The notes beneath the pieces were generated by a model that made no database searches, was not told the origin of the DNA, and worked only from the letters and a program-made list of their open reading frames with translations. Of a stretch of 62,431 nt of DNA, positions 31,989 through 40,409 are shown one piece after another. The translations under genes and the position numbers were made by a program. This stretch comes from Lachnospiraceae bacterium (lineage in GTDB: Bacteria > Bacillota > Clostridia > Lachnospirales > Lachnospiraceae), in NCBI GenBank assembly GCA_011959285.1, contig BLLW01000016.1, forward strand, positions 1 to 62,431, written 5' to 3'. Positions within the stretch are counted from its first letter, which is position 1; each line of letters starts with the position of its first letter.

Positions 31989-32757
31989 CCGTATAATCCT
32001 CGCTTTCTGTAGTGGTATTGAGCACAGCTGCTTTTTTGCTGGAAATCATATAGTCGTAGACTGCAATGCATACGCCGATCACTGCAAGGGGCAGAATCGG
32101 AAGTGATAAGTAGGTTACTAAGATAAAGCCCATTGCAAGGAAGATAATGTAATCCTTCTTAAACATGGTGTTGAGCAGGATCGCAAATCCAATTGCAGGC
32201 ATCAGTCCGCCAGCGACGGAAAGACCGTTGATCAGCCAGTCAGGAAGAATGTTGACAATGAACTCGGCTTTATCAATACCAAGCCAGATCGGAAGAAAGG
32301 CTACAATGGCATAACAGAAAAAGATTACAATGGAAGCTTTTAATTGTATCAAATCAAATTTTTTGGGTTTTCCCTGCTGGATGTATTTAGTAGCAGAATT
32401 GTTGAAATAAGAAAATCCCGTGTACATTAAGATGACGATTCCCTGCATCAGAACGGCAAAGGGAACACCGAAGCCGATGGCAACGTCAGCGCCTTTTCCG
32501 CTGGCGATACCAAAAACGACGCCAATCACGGTGCCGATTACCATGTTAGGGGGGACAGCGCCTCCGATTGGCATCAGTCCCATCCACATCATTTCAAATG
32601 TGGCGCCGATGATCAGACCTGTCTTTATATCGCCCATGACAAGACCGATGATCGTTCCTAAGATAAGGGGACGGTAGGTCTGAAATACTTCCATATAACA
32701 GTCGATTCCGACCAGTCCGGTGATGATTGTGATAATAATGATTTGTGCAAATGACAT
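31978..32757 (-). CDS. PTS enzyme IIC, mannose/fructose/sorbose family
   Basis: This is the 259-residue membrane channel subunit. It begins FAQIIIITIITGLVGIDCY and contains GLMPIGGAVPPNMVIGTVIG, usual for the family. It lies 20 bp downstream of IIB. Together with IIB, IID and IIA this gives a complete permease that phosphorylates its sugar on entry. Confidence 0.93.
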   Translation of the reverse strand: MSFAQIIIITIITGLVGIDCYMEVFQTYRPLILGTIIGLVMGDIKTGLIIGATFEMMWMGLMPIGGAVPPNMVIGTVIGVVFGIASGKGADVAIGFGVPFAVLMQGIVILMYTGFSYFNNSATKYIQQGKPKKFDLIQLKASIVIFFCYAIVAFLPIWLGIDKAEFIVNILPDWLINGLSVAGGLMPAIGFAILLNTMFKKDYIIFLAMGFILVTYLSLPILPLAVIGVCIAVYDYMISSKKAAVLNTTTESEDYTDGI

Positions 32758-32777
32758 TTGTTTTCGCCCTCCTGGTG

Positions 32778-33257
32778 TTATAGAAGCGCCGCCATATTTA
32801 TAGAATGATCTTTAGGAAGCATTCTATACTCTACGGTCACGCCTTTGTCAATAAGTTCTTTCATTGCTGCAATTTCTTCTGCATCTGCATATACAGTTCT
32901 CTGTAGTTTTTTCTTGCCTTCATCATCATGCATATTGCCGATATTGACGGTTGTAATAGGAACATTTCCTGCAACCAGCTTTGCCACCTGAATAGGGGTG
33001 CGGCAGATAATTGCAATTTTTTGTGAAGGACTTGCTTTATAAATAATGTCGATGGTTTTTTGTATGGTGAAGAATCTGATCTGCATATTGCCGGCAGCAA
33101 GTTTTAATAAAGTCTGCTGCATGGAATCTTCTGCAACCGCATCATCCGCAACAATACAAAGGTTCGCATTATATGTTTTCAGCCAGTTCGTGGCAACTTG
33201 ACCGTGAATCAGACGGTTGTCCACTCTTGTTAAAACAATGTTAGGTACATTTCCCAT
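32778..33257 (-). CDS. PTS enzyme IIB, mannose/fructose/sorbose family
   Basis: This 159-residue cytosolic phosphocarrier passes phosphate to the sugar. The active-site His is His18 in DNRLIHGQVATNW. It is the first gene of the leftward operon, preceded by AAGGAGGGTTA. Mannose-family PTS genes next to a SIS-domain gene are known in fructoselysine/glucoselysine (gfr) and N-acetylgalactosamine (aga) systems, which suggests an amino sugar or Amadori product as substrate. Confidence 0.92.
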   Translation of the reverse strand: MGNVPNIVLTRVDNRLIHGQVATNWLKTYNANLCIVADDAVAEDSMQQTLLKLAAGNMQIRFFTIQKTIDIIYKASPSQKIAIICRTPIQVAKLVAGNVPITTVNIGNMHDDEGKKKLQRTVYADAEEIAAMKELIDKGVTVEYRMLPKDHSINMAALL

Positions 33258-33282
33258 ATTGATAGTAACCCTCCTTTAATTA

Positions 33283-33421
33283 ATCATGACGTCCGTATCT
33301 CTTAAAAAGAAAATATCACACAATAAGCAAAGTGTCAATAAATAATTAGAAAAGTAAATTTATAATTGTACATATTGACAAAACCAAATATGCATTGTAT
33401 GATTTAAACATCATGACGTCC
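33283..33421. promoter_or_regulatory. Divergent promoters with duplicated operator between PTS and SIS genes
   Basis: The 12-mer ATCATGACGTCC occurs twice, at 33283-33294 and 33410-33421, each just downstream of one of two divergent promoters. The rightward promoter is TTGACA (33375-33380), 17 bp, TATGAT (33398-33403). The leftward one is TTGACA (complement of 33333-33338) with TATTTT (complement of 33310-33315), also 17 bp. The GntR-type regulator encoded nearby probably binds both sites. The gap 33258-33445 otherwise holds no gene. Confidence 0.75.
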
Positions 33422-33445
33422 TAATCAAATAAAAGGAGCATAACT

Positions 33446-34579
33446 ATGGCAGAGAAAAAATTATTAATGGATGAGTATGTGCAGGAAGCGCCGGCGCAGG
33501 CATTAAAAAACATTGAAAACTCTTATGAACTGACGAAGCCCATGGTGGACATGTATATAGAAGGAAACTATGCATCTGTCTGCATCGTGGCTTCCGGATC
33601 GAGCGGAAACGGTACAGAAGCGGCGATAGACTTCATGAGAAGATACATGGGTGCTTCGGTGGAGCTGATGCCGCCTTTTACCTTCACCCACTATAATTAT
33701 GACTTGGTCAAAGATGATTTTGTGGTGGTGGTATCTCAAAGCGGCATCAGCACCAACAGCATCGATGCGCTTAAGAAGTTAAAGGAGTTGGGGAAGCCTG
33801 CAATCGGAATCACTGCAAACCTTGAAAATGATTTTAAGGATTATGCAGACGTTGAGATTGATTATGGTGTTGTGGAGGAGAAAGAGCCTTATGTAACAAA
33901 AGGAGTGACGCTGCTTGCATTGTTTTTCATGCTGTTTGCCTTAGAAACAGGAAAACGGACGGGATATTTATCAGAAGAGAAGTATGATGCAAAGAAGCAG
34001 CAGCTTAAGGAGGCATTTACCGCTTATGAAAAGGTGCTTGCCGCTGTGCCTGATTTTATTCAAGCCCATATTAAGGAATTAAGCTCTTTGCAGAAGACCT
34101 TTTTGTGTGCAGCGGGCGGTGCATACGGCGCTGTATGCGAGGGAGCGCTCAAAGCAAGCGAACTTATGAAGATTCTTGCTGTTCCATTGGAGACGGAGGA
34201 GTACATTCATGGATATAATCTGCAGCTTGTGCCTGAACATACGGTGTTCTTCCTCGATACAGATGCAGGAACTTCAAAGAGAGTGAGGGACATTTACCGT
34301 GCTACCCGCAAGGTGACGGACAGAGCATATATGCTCACTTGTTTTGATGGTCTTACACAGGACGGAAATGTATTAACGATAGAGACAAACGCAGAACAGT
34401 CGGTGTCTTCAATTTACTGCTTGCCATTTTTCCAAATGATAGTATATACTATTACTGTATATTTAGATTGTCTGGAACAGCACCCCCTATTAAAGGAATT
34501 TAATTCGGTAGTTTCCTCTAAATCTGATAAATATGCGAAAGATTATATTCGAAGATTGAACTGTGAATTTGAGCAGTAG
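33446..34579 (+). CDS. SIS-domain sugar isomerase/deglycase (FrlB/AgaS/GfrF-like)
   Basis: This 377-residue protein has two SIS domains (about 30-165 and 200-345) of the type found in GlmS, FrlB and AgaS. Seen are IVASGSSGNGTEAAIDF, VVVVSQSGISTNSIDAL, and CAAGGAYGAVCEGALKASE with LETEEYIHG. It would act on the phosphorylated sugar delivered by the divergent PTS, either by splitting an Amadori product (fructosamine deglycase) or by deaminating/isomerising an amino-sugar phosphate. The choice between these cannot be made by sequence inspection. Confidence 0.8.
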   Translation: MAEKKLLMDEYVQEAPAQALKNIENSYELTKPMVDMYIEGNYASVCIVASGSSGNGTEAAIDFMRRYMGASVELMPPFTFTHYNYDLVKDDFVVVVSQSGISTNSIDALKKLKELGKPAIGITANLENDFKDYADVEIDYGVVEEKEPYVTKGVTLLALFFMLFALETGKRTGYLSEEKYDAKKQQLKEAFTAYEKVLAAVPDFIQAHIKELSSLQKTFLCAAGGAYGAVCEGALKASELMKILAVPLETEEYIHGYNLQLVPEHTVFFLDTDAGTSKRVRDIYRATRKVTDRAYMLTCFDGLTQDGNVLTIETNAEQSVSSIYCLPFFQMIVYTITVYLDCLEQHPLLKEFNSVVSSKSDKYAKDYIRRLNCEFEQ

Positions 34580-34599
34580 GAAAAATCTGGGGAGAAACT

Positions 34600-35316
34600 A
34601 TGTTGGGAAAGATACCGCTATACCAACAGCTGATCGAGGAACTTGTAAAATACATTTCGGACGAGAAGCTGCTTCCAGGGGATCAGATTATAACAGAACC
34701 TGAAATTAGCAGGAAATATGGGGTGAGCAGGGCAACTGTGCGCCAGGCGATTCAGGAACTGGTGAATGCAGGTGTGCTCGTCAAACTTCATGGAAAGGGT
34801 ACCTTTATCGCAGAACCTAAGGTGAAGATGAACGTCACCACCTTTGGCAGCTTTAGCACTATGGCGAAAGAGCAGGGATTTCATCCGTCAACCAAGATAC
34901 TGTGCTTTCAGGAAATCATGGAACCTACGGATAAGGTGCGGAAGAGACTTTTGCTCGGGGCAGGAGAAAGTGTGATTTACCTAAACCGCCTAAGATACTT
35001 GGACGGAAACCCGGCTCTTATAGAGAAGACCTATCTCCCACAGCGATTGTTCCCTCATTTTGATTTACTAAAGGTTGAAAAATCCGGATTATATAATTTC
35101 TTTAAGGAATGCGGAATAGAAAGCCTGAAAGGCTCAGAGCGATTTACTGCATGCATCCCTACGGAGGAAGAAAAAAAGGCGCTTGAGATATTGGATTCCG
35201 ATCCCTGCATCAGGGTGCGTAGAATTATGAATGACAGGGAGATGCCGGTTGAATATACGGTCTGCATTTTCAAAAACAAGACGCTGCAGTTTGAATCGGA
35301 AATTGAAGTCAAATAA
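34600..35316 (+). CDS. GntR-family (HutC subfamily) regulator of the PTS/SIS locus
   Basis: This 238-residue regulator has an N-terminal winged helix (IPLYQQLIEELVKYI, LPGDQIITEPEISRKYG, VSRATVRQAIQELVNAG) and a C-terminal UTRA sensor domain (MAKEQGFHPSTKIL, YLNRLRYLDGNPALIEKTYL). It lies 20 bp after the SIS gene and is probably co-transcribed. Likely target is the repeated ATCATGACGTCC in the divergent promoter region; the ligand would be the phosphorylated substrate. Confidence 0.88.
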   Translation: MLGKIPLYQQLIEELVKYISDEKLLPGDQIITEPEISRKYGVSRATVRQAIQELVNAGVLVKLHGKGTFIAEPKVKMNVTTFGSFSTMAKEQGFHPSTKILCFQEIMEPTDKVRKRLLLGAGESVIYLNRLRYLDGNPALIEKTYLPQRLFPHFDLLKVEKSGLYNFFKECGIESLKGSERFTACIPTEEEKKALEILDSDPCIRVRRIMNDREMPVEYTVCIFKNKTLQFESEIEVK

Positions 35317-35327
35317 GATTGTTTTTC

Positions 35328-35353
35328 AGGGCAGGCGGCGCGCTTGCCCTTTT
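35328..35353 (+). terminator. Terminator after the GntR gene
   Basis: A GC-rich stem AGGGCA/TGCCCT (35328-35333 with 35345-35350), with further inner pairs, is followed by TTTT. Confidence 0.75.
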
Positions 35354-35491
35354 GCGTTGAACGGTTACGCCGCCGCCTTATATATGCTGTTTATGGATAG
35401 CAAAATGAGAAGGAATATGATAAAATACAAAAGTGTATTTTTCTGCGGGGAGCAGGAGAACAACGGAAAGATTAAGGTGGAGGTAATGACC

Positions 35492-36115
35492 ATGAACAAA
35501 AAAGTTATAGGCATGATTTTATTAACCGCATTGCTGACTGCATGCGGAGCAGCAAAGGAAAATGGAGGGGAAAATAGCGGCGCTGCTTTGGATGCAGGCA
35601 GCACAGAGGTTTCGGAGGAGACTAAGGCATCAGATGATGCCATGGTATCAGCAGAAGCAGAAGGCACTGTCAAGGTATGGGGGCAGATGCCTTCCTTTAC
35701 GGCAAAGGATCTGGAGGGAAATACTGTCACGGAGGACATCTTCGCCCAAAAGGATCTTACGGTGGTGAATATCTGGGGGACTTTTTGCCCTCCCTGTATA
35801 GAGGAGATGCCGGAGCTTGGCGCGTGGGCGGAGGAAATGCCGGATAATGTGCAGATGATAGGGCTTATCATTGATATTGCAGGTGAGGATGACAAGGAGC
35901 ACCACGATATGGCGGTTACGATTACAGAAAGGGCAGGAGCTGCTTTCACGCAGGTTATTGCAAACAATGATTTTGCAGATATTTTGCAGGAGGTGGTGGG
36001 GGTACCCACTACGCTGTTTGTGGATAAGGAAGGCAACCTTGTGGGGGAACCTGTGGTAGGCGCTTATGTGGACGGTTATAAGCAGTTTGTGGAGGAATAC
36101 TTAAGTGGGCAGTAA
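35492..36115 (+). CDS. TlpA-like thioredoxin-fold lipoprotein
   Basis: This 207-residue extracytoplasmic thiol-redox lipoprotein was given the second of two nearby ATG starts because the GGTGGAGG site lies 8 nt before it. A lipobox LTAC is followed by a Gly/Ser/Glu-rich linker and a thioredoxin domain with the active site WGTFCPPCIEEMP, then VGVPTTLFVDKEGN containing the cis-Pro. It is followed by the CXXC peptide and the 4Fe-4S membrane protein, forming a likely electron transfer unit that supplies reductant across the membrane. Confidence 0.9.
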   Translation: MNKKVIGMILLTALLTACGAAKENGGENSGAALDAGSTEVSEETKASDDAMVSAEAEGTVKVWGQMPSFTAKDLEGNTVTEDIFAQKDLTVVNIWGTFCPPCIEEMPELGAWAEEMPDNVQMIGLIIDIAGEDDKEHHDMAVTITERAGAAFTQVIANNDFADILQEVVGVPTTLFVDKEGNLVGEPVVGAYVDGYKQFVEEYLSGQ

Positions 36116-36251
36116 AAAGAAAAAGGTGGTAAGCGGAATCACTTTGGCGATGGCCTGTGCGTTCATTTGGTACGGGGCAGCAAGGGGAGAGGCAGCCGTG
36201 GTTTTGAATAAGGCAGTCAATATATGTCTGGAATGTATTGGATTGGGGTGA
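36105..36251 (+). CDS. CD1871A-family CXXC motif peptide
   Basis: This 48-residue protein starts at GTG overlapping the TlpA stop region. It has one membrane helix (about 8-26) and ends NICLECIGLG with the CXXC motif typical of the CD1871A family. The family occurs between TlpA-like and NapH-like genes in Clostridia, exactly as seen here, and probably carries thiol electrons between those two partners. It is short enough to be missed by automatic gene finding. Confidence 0.85.
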   Translation: MGSKKKKVVSGITLAMACAFIWYGAARGEAAVVLNKAVNICLECIGLG

Positions 36252-36257
36252 GTCGTA

Positions 36258-37103
36258 ATGAGCTTAAATATTTCTGTCAAGAGAAAACTATTCCAGGTGA
36301 TCGCCTTTGGCTATTCCAATGTGCACTTGCTGAATTTTAAAGGTGGGAAGATCTATGAAGGAAAATGGAAACAGTTCTGTAATCCGGGCTTAAACTGCTA
36401 TTCCTGCCCGGCGGCAAGTCTTGCTTGTCCTATCGGGGCGCTGCAGGCGGTGAACGGCTCCATGAATTTCCAATTCAGTTTTTATGTGGTTGGCTTTTTG
36501 CTGGCAGCAGGTGTGCTGCTTGGGAGATTCGTCTGCGGATGGCTGTGTCCTTTCGGGCTGCTGCAGGAACTGATTCACAAGATACCCGCGCCTAAGTTTA
36601 AGCTAAAGAAAGGTTTTTTATACATAAAGTATGTAATTCTGATTATATTTGTGCTGATTCTTCCGGTGGTGGCAACCAATTACATGGGAATGGGGAAACC
36701 GGCTTTTTGCCAGTATATCTGTCCGGCAGGGATGCTGGAGGGAGGAATTCCGCTGCTTCTTACACATCAGGAGTTAAGACAGACCATAGGAGCTTTATTT
36801 TATCTTAAAATGGCTGTGCTGATCGTTACGCTGGGGGGCTGTGTTCTGGTTTACCGCTTTTTCTGCCGGACCATCTGCCCGCTGGGAGCGATATACGGTT
36901 TGATGAATAAGATTAGTCTATATCGTCTGGAGATAGACAAGAATCAATGTGTGAACTGTGGAAAATGTGCAAAAGTCTGCAAGATGGAAGTAGATCCCGT
37001 AAAGATGCCTGATTCCCCGGAGTGCATCCGGTGCGGCGCCTGTGCCAAGTCCTGTCCGAAGGGTGCAATCTGCATGGGATTTACCCACAAATTGTCAGAA
37101 TAA
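36258..37103 (+). CDS. NapH/MauN-like 4Fe-4S membrane protein
   Basis: This 281-residue integral membrane ferredoxin-type protein contains CYSCPAASLACPIG, CGWLCPFGLLQE, CQYICPAGM and CRTICPLGAIYG between four hydrophobic segments, then a classical two-cluster ferredoxin end (CVNCGKCAKVC and CIRCGACAKSCPKGA). It is thought to move electrons from cytosolic ferredoxin across the membrane. Its position 6 bp after the CXXC peptide supports function with TlpA. Length is normal. Confidence 0.88.
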   Translation: MSLNISVKRKLFQVIAFGYSNVHLLNFKGGKIYEGKWKQFCNPGLNCYSCPAASLACPIGALQAVNGSMNFQFSFYVVGFLLAAGVLLGRFVCGWLCPFGLLQELIHKIPAPKFKLKKGFLYIKYVILIIFVLILPVVATNYMGMGKPAFCQYICPAGMLEGGIPLLLTHQELRQTIGALFYLKMAVLIVTLGGCVLVYRFFCRTICPLGAIYGLMNKISLYRLEIDKNQCVNCGKCAKVCKMEVDPVKMPDSPECIRCGACAKSCPKGAICMGFTHKLSE

Positions 37104-37180
37104 TGATTGCACATCCCGCATTGTTTTGGTAAAATTAACTATAATGTAAAATGATACGAAAAAAAACGGAGGGAAGCAAT

Positions 37181-37438
37181 ATGAAATCATTCAATTACAC
37201 AATTACAGATCCCGTAGGGATTCATGCAAGACCGGCAGGACTGCTTGTGAAAGAGGCAAAGCTGTATGATGCATCTATCATGATTACCAAAGATGGTAAG
37301 GGTGCCGATGCCAAAAAGCTCATGGCACTGATGAGCCTAGGCGTGAAACAGGGCGATACCGTGACCGTGTCTGTAGAAGGCGGAGACGAAGGAACTGTAG
37401 CAGCGAAGATGGAAGACTTTTTCAAAAAGAATTTATAA
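37181..37438 (+). CDS. ptsH: Phosphocarrier HPr (Ser46 replaced by Lys)
   Basis: This 85-residue general PTS phosphocarrier has active-site His15 in GIHARPAGLL. Start after ACGGAGGGAAGC. In Firmicute HPr, position 46 is a Ser phosphorylated by HPr kinase for CcpA-dependent repression. Here the helix reads DAKKLMALMSLG, so residue 46 is Lys. Phosphate transfer should work, but this copy cannot be regulated at Ser46. It lies 24 bp upstream of enzyme I and would feed the mannose-family PTS. Confidence 0.93.
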   Translation: MKSFNYTITDPVGIHARPAGLLVKEAKLYDASIMITKDGKGADAKKLMALMSLGVKQGDTVTVSVEGGDEGTVAAKMEDFFKKNL

Positions 37439-37462
37439 TTTTATTTTGACAGGAGGACAACT

Positions 37463-39076
37463 GTGGAAGAGCGGAGCGGTAAAAAAATATTTGGCGGCAT
37501 AGCCATAGGAAAGATCAAGCTTTATGGCAAGGCGGAAAATAAGGTGGTGCGTACCAAAATTGAGGATGCGGATGCCGAAATCAAACGATATGAAGAGGCA
37601 AAGGCAAAGGCAATCGAACAGCTTGGTCAGTTGTATGAAAAGGCGCTTGTGGAGGTCGGTGAGGCGAATGCAGAGATCTTCAATGTGCATTCCATGATGC
37701 TAGAGGATGATGATTATAATGAATCTGTCCATAACATCATTTCCACGCAGAACGTAAATGCGGAGTATGCGGCGGCGGTCACTGGAGATAATTTCGCGGA
37801 AATGTTTGCCAATATGGAGGATGAGTATTTTAAGGCGCGGAGCGCAGATGTAAAGGATATTACAGAGCGCGTGGTCACGATTTTGTGTGGCGGGACGGAA
37901 GACAGTGATATCGGTGATGAACCGGTGATTATTGTGGCAGAAGATCTTGCGCCCAGTGAGACGGTCCAGATGGACAAGAGCAAGCTTTTGGCATTTGTCA
38001 CAAGGCTCGGGTCTGCAAATTCTCATACTGCGATTCTTGCAAGAACAATGGGGATTCCTGCTCTAATCGGTGTAGACAGGGAGGAGAGCTGGAACGGAAA
38101 GATTGGTGTTGTGGACGGATATGAGGGCAAACTCATCATCGATCCGGAAATGCCCGTATTGGAGGCATATTTTAAGAAAAAGGAAGCAGATGATGAGCAA
38201 AAGCAGCTGCTTCTTACCTTAAAAGGAAAAGAGAACGTAACAAAGTCGGGACAAAAGATTAATCTGTATGCCAATATCGGCAATCCAGGCGATTTAGCTT
38301 CCGTCATAGAAAACGATGCAGGCGGCATTGGTTTGTTCCGCAGCGAATTTCTGTATCTTGAATCAGAAGATTATCCCACGGAGGAAGAGCAGTTCCAAGC
38401 ATACCGCAAAGTGGTAGAGACAATGGGCGGAAAGAAAGTCATCATCCGTACCTTGGATATCGGCGCTGATAAGCAGGTAGATTATTTTGAATTGGACAAA
38501 GAAGACAATCCGGCACTGGGCTATCGGGCAATCCGTATCTGCCTGACCAGACCTGAGATTTTCCGCACACAGCTGCGTGCCTTGTTTCGTGCAAGCGCAT
38601 ATGGCAATCTGGCGATTATGTATCCAATGATCATATCGGTGGATGAGGTGCGCAGAATCAAGAAGATATCTAAATCCGTGAAAGAAGAACTGCTTGCGGA
38701 AGGCGTTTCAGTTGGCGAAGTGGAAGAAGGAATTATGATCGAGACTCCAGCGGCAGCGCTTATGAGCGATGAACTTGCCAAAGAGGTGGATTTCTTCAGT
38801 ATTGGAACCAATGACCTGACACAGTACACATTGGCGATTGACCGACAGAATGCAAAGCTGGATGCTTTTTATGATGCACATCATCCTGCTGTGCTGCGTT
38901 TTATCCAGATGGTTTGCGACAATGCACATAAAGCGGGAATCTGGGCAGGAATCTGCGGGGAACTTGGAGCGGATTTAGCGCTCACAGAAACCTTCTTAAA
39001 AATGGGACTTGATGAATTATCCGTTTCACCGGGATGCATTCTCCCCGTAAGGAAGGCAGTCAGAGATACACAGTAA
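37463..39076 (+). CDS. ptsI: PTS enzyme I (phosphoenolpyruvate-protein phosphotransferase)
   Basis: This 537-residue enzyme transfers phosphate from phosphoenolpyruvate to HPr. The active-site His is in GSANSHTAILARTMGIP (about residue 190). The PEP-binding barrel contains IGLFRSEFLYLES, TLDIGADKQV, GYRAIRICL, FSIGTNDLTQYTLAIDRQN and the Cys of GICGELGAD. The start is GTG after GGAGGACAACT. It is slightly shorter than the usual 570 residues but no motif is missing. Confidence 0.96.
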   Translation: MEERSGKKIFGGIAIGKIKLYGKAENKVVRTKIEDADAEIKRYEEAKAKAIEQLGQLYEKALVEVGEANAEIFNVHSMMLEDDDYNESVHNIISTQNVNAEYAAAVTGDNFAEMFANMEDEYFKARSADVKDITERVVTILCGGTEDSDIGDEPVIIVAEDLAPSETVQMDKSKLLAFVTRLGSANSHTAILARTMGIPALIGVDREESWNGKIGVVDGYEGKLIIDPEMPVLEAYFKKKEADDEQKQLLLTLKGKENVTKSGQKINLYANIGNPGDLASVIENDAGGIGLFRSEFLYLESEDYPTEEEQFQAYRKVVETMGGKKVIIRTLDIGADKQVDYFELDKEDNPALGYRAIRICLTRPEIFRTQLRALFRASAYGNLAIMYPMIISVDEVRRIKKISKSVKEELLAEGVSVGEVEEGIMIETPAAALMSDELAKEVDFFSIGTNDLTQYTLAIDRQNAKLDAFYDAHHPAVLRFIQMVCDNAHKAGIWAGICGELGADLALTETFLKMGLDELSVSPGCILPVRKAVRDTQ

Positions 39077-39087
39077 GATCTCATAAG

Positions 39088-39131
39088 AAACTGCAAAAAT
39101 GGCACATCCAAGTCCATTTTTGCAGTTTTAC
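39088..39131 (+). terminator. Terminator after ptsI
   Basis: A perfect 15-bp stem (39088-39102 with 39114-39128) has an A-rich left arm and a right arm ending in TTTT. It closes the ptsHI unit. A second GC-rich hairpin (39141-39165) follows directly and may be a repeated extragenic palindrome. Confidence 0.85.
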
Positions 39132-39187
39132 TTAACATAAGGATGCCTCGCGAAGTGAGGCGTCCGTTGTTTGCAGGAGGAGGACCT

Positions 39188-40372
39188 ATGGGAGAGGCAA
39201 GGAATAATGAGGACTTAACAGTGCGCTATGCATTCATCCAATGCTTTTTCTGGATGATGTACGGAGGGGCGATTGGATTCGTCAGTCTGTATCTGCTGGA
39301 TTGCGGATTTTCCAACACACAGATTGGGATGCTGATAGCGGCAGCAGGATTTTTTTCGGCCATTTTGCAGCCAGTGATAGCAGGGTATGCGGATAAAGAA
39401 AAAAGTCCCTCATTAAAAATCCTGCTGATTTTATTTCTTATCATACAGGTGGCGCTGAGTCTATTGCTTCTGGCGGCGTTTCATAAGTCGGTCTTTCTAA
39501 CCGGAGGAGTGTATGCCTTGTCGCTGATGATTATGCAGATGCTGATACCTCTAGTGAACGCGCTTGGAATGGAGAGCATTAACCAGAAGAAAAAGCTGAA
39601 TTTCGGCGTGGCACGGGGAACAGGTTCTCTGGGGTATGCTTTAGTAGTATATGTGGTCGGCATTGTAGCGGGAAAGGCAGGTGCGGTGGCGATACCGGCT
39701 GCGCTGCTTTTGGTATCAGCCTTGCTTCTTGCTGGACTTTTCTTTTTTCCTTTCCAGAAAACGTCTCGGCACGTCTCGGAAGCGCCTCAGAAAGAGAAAG
39801 GAAATCCGTTTCTCTTTTTCAAAAAATATCCCAGATTTTGTGTGACCCTTACCGGCTGTGTTCTTGTGTATATTAGTCATGTCCTCCTTAACAGCTTTAC
39901 CTTCCAGATTGTTCAGGAAAAGGGCGGTACAAGCGCAGAGATGGGGACAGCGATGGCAATGGCATCTTTATTTGAGCTCCCTACCATGTTTTTGTTTGCA
40001 TTTATGTTGAAGAAAGTGCGATGCGATATCTGGTTCCGCATTTCCGGCATTTTCTTTTTCTTAAAGACGCTTGGCACCTTGCTGGCGCCGAATATTCTTT
40101 CGTTTTATGCCGTACAGGTATTTCAGATGCTGGGCTGGGCGTTGATTACGGTTTCTTCCGTTTACTATGTGAATGCGATTATGGAAAAGCAGGATGCCAT
40201 TAAGGGGCAGGCATATATGACCATGACCTATACCTTGGGAAGCGTGGCAGGGGCACTGATCGGCGGCGCTTTGATTGATGGCATGGGCGTTGTCAGTATG
40301 CTTATCTTTGCTACGGTTTCTGCGGCAGCAGGCATGGGAATCATGCTGTTTATGGCGCAGAGGGCAAAGTAA
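39188..40372 (+). CDS. MFS transporter (MFS_1-like, LacY/NPC-type)
   Basis: This 394-residue, 12-helix transporter starts at the ATG after GGAGGAGGACC. Typical segments are IGFVSLYLLDCGFSNTQIG, GVARGTGSLGYALVVYVVG, and YMTMTYTLGSVAGALIGGAL. It resembles sugar/nucleoside symporters of the LacY-like MFS_1 group. Its position just before an AraC regulator, galK and galT suggests galactose or galactoside uptake, but specificity is inferred from neighbours only. Confidence 0.82.
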   Translation: MGEARNNEDLTVRYAFIQCFFWMMYGGAIGFVSLYLLDCGFSNTQIGMLIAAAGFFSAILQPVIAGYADKEKSPSLKILLILFLIIQVALSLLLLAAFHKSVFLTGGVYALSLMIMQMLIPLVNALGMESINQKKKLNFGVARGTGSLGYALVVYVVGIVAGKAGAVAIPAALLLVSALLLAGLFFFPFQKTSRHVSEAPQKEKGNPFLFFKKYPRFCVTLTGCVLVYISHVLLNSFTFQIVQEKGGTSAEMGTAMAMASLFELPTMFLFAFMLKKVRCDIWFRISGIFFFLKTLGTLLAPNILSFYAVQVFQMLGWALITVSSVYYVNAIMEKQDAIKGQAYMTMTYTLGSVAGALIGGALIDGMGVVSMLIFATVSAAAGMGIMLFMAQRAK

Positions 40373-40409
40373 GGAGTTTACCGATAAAAGTGCAGGGGGA
40401 GGAAACAGG

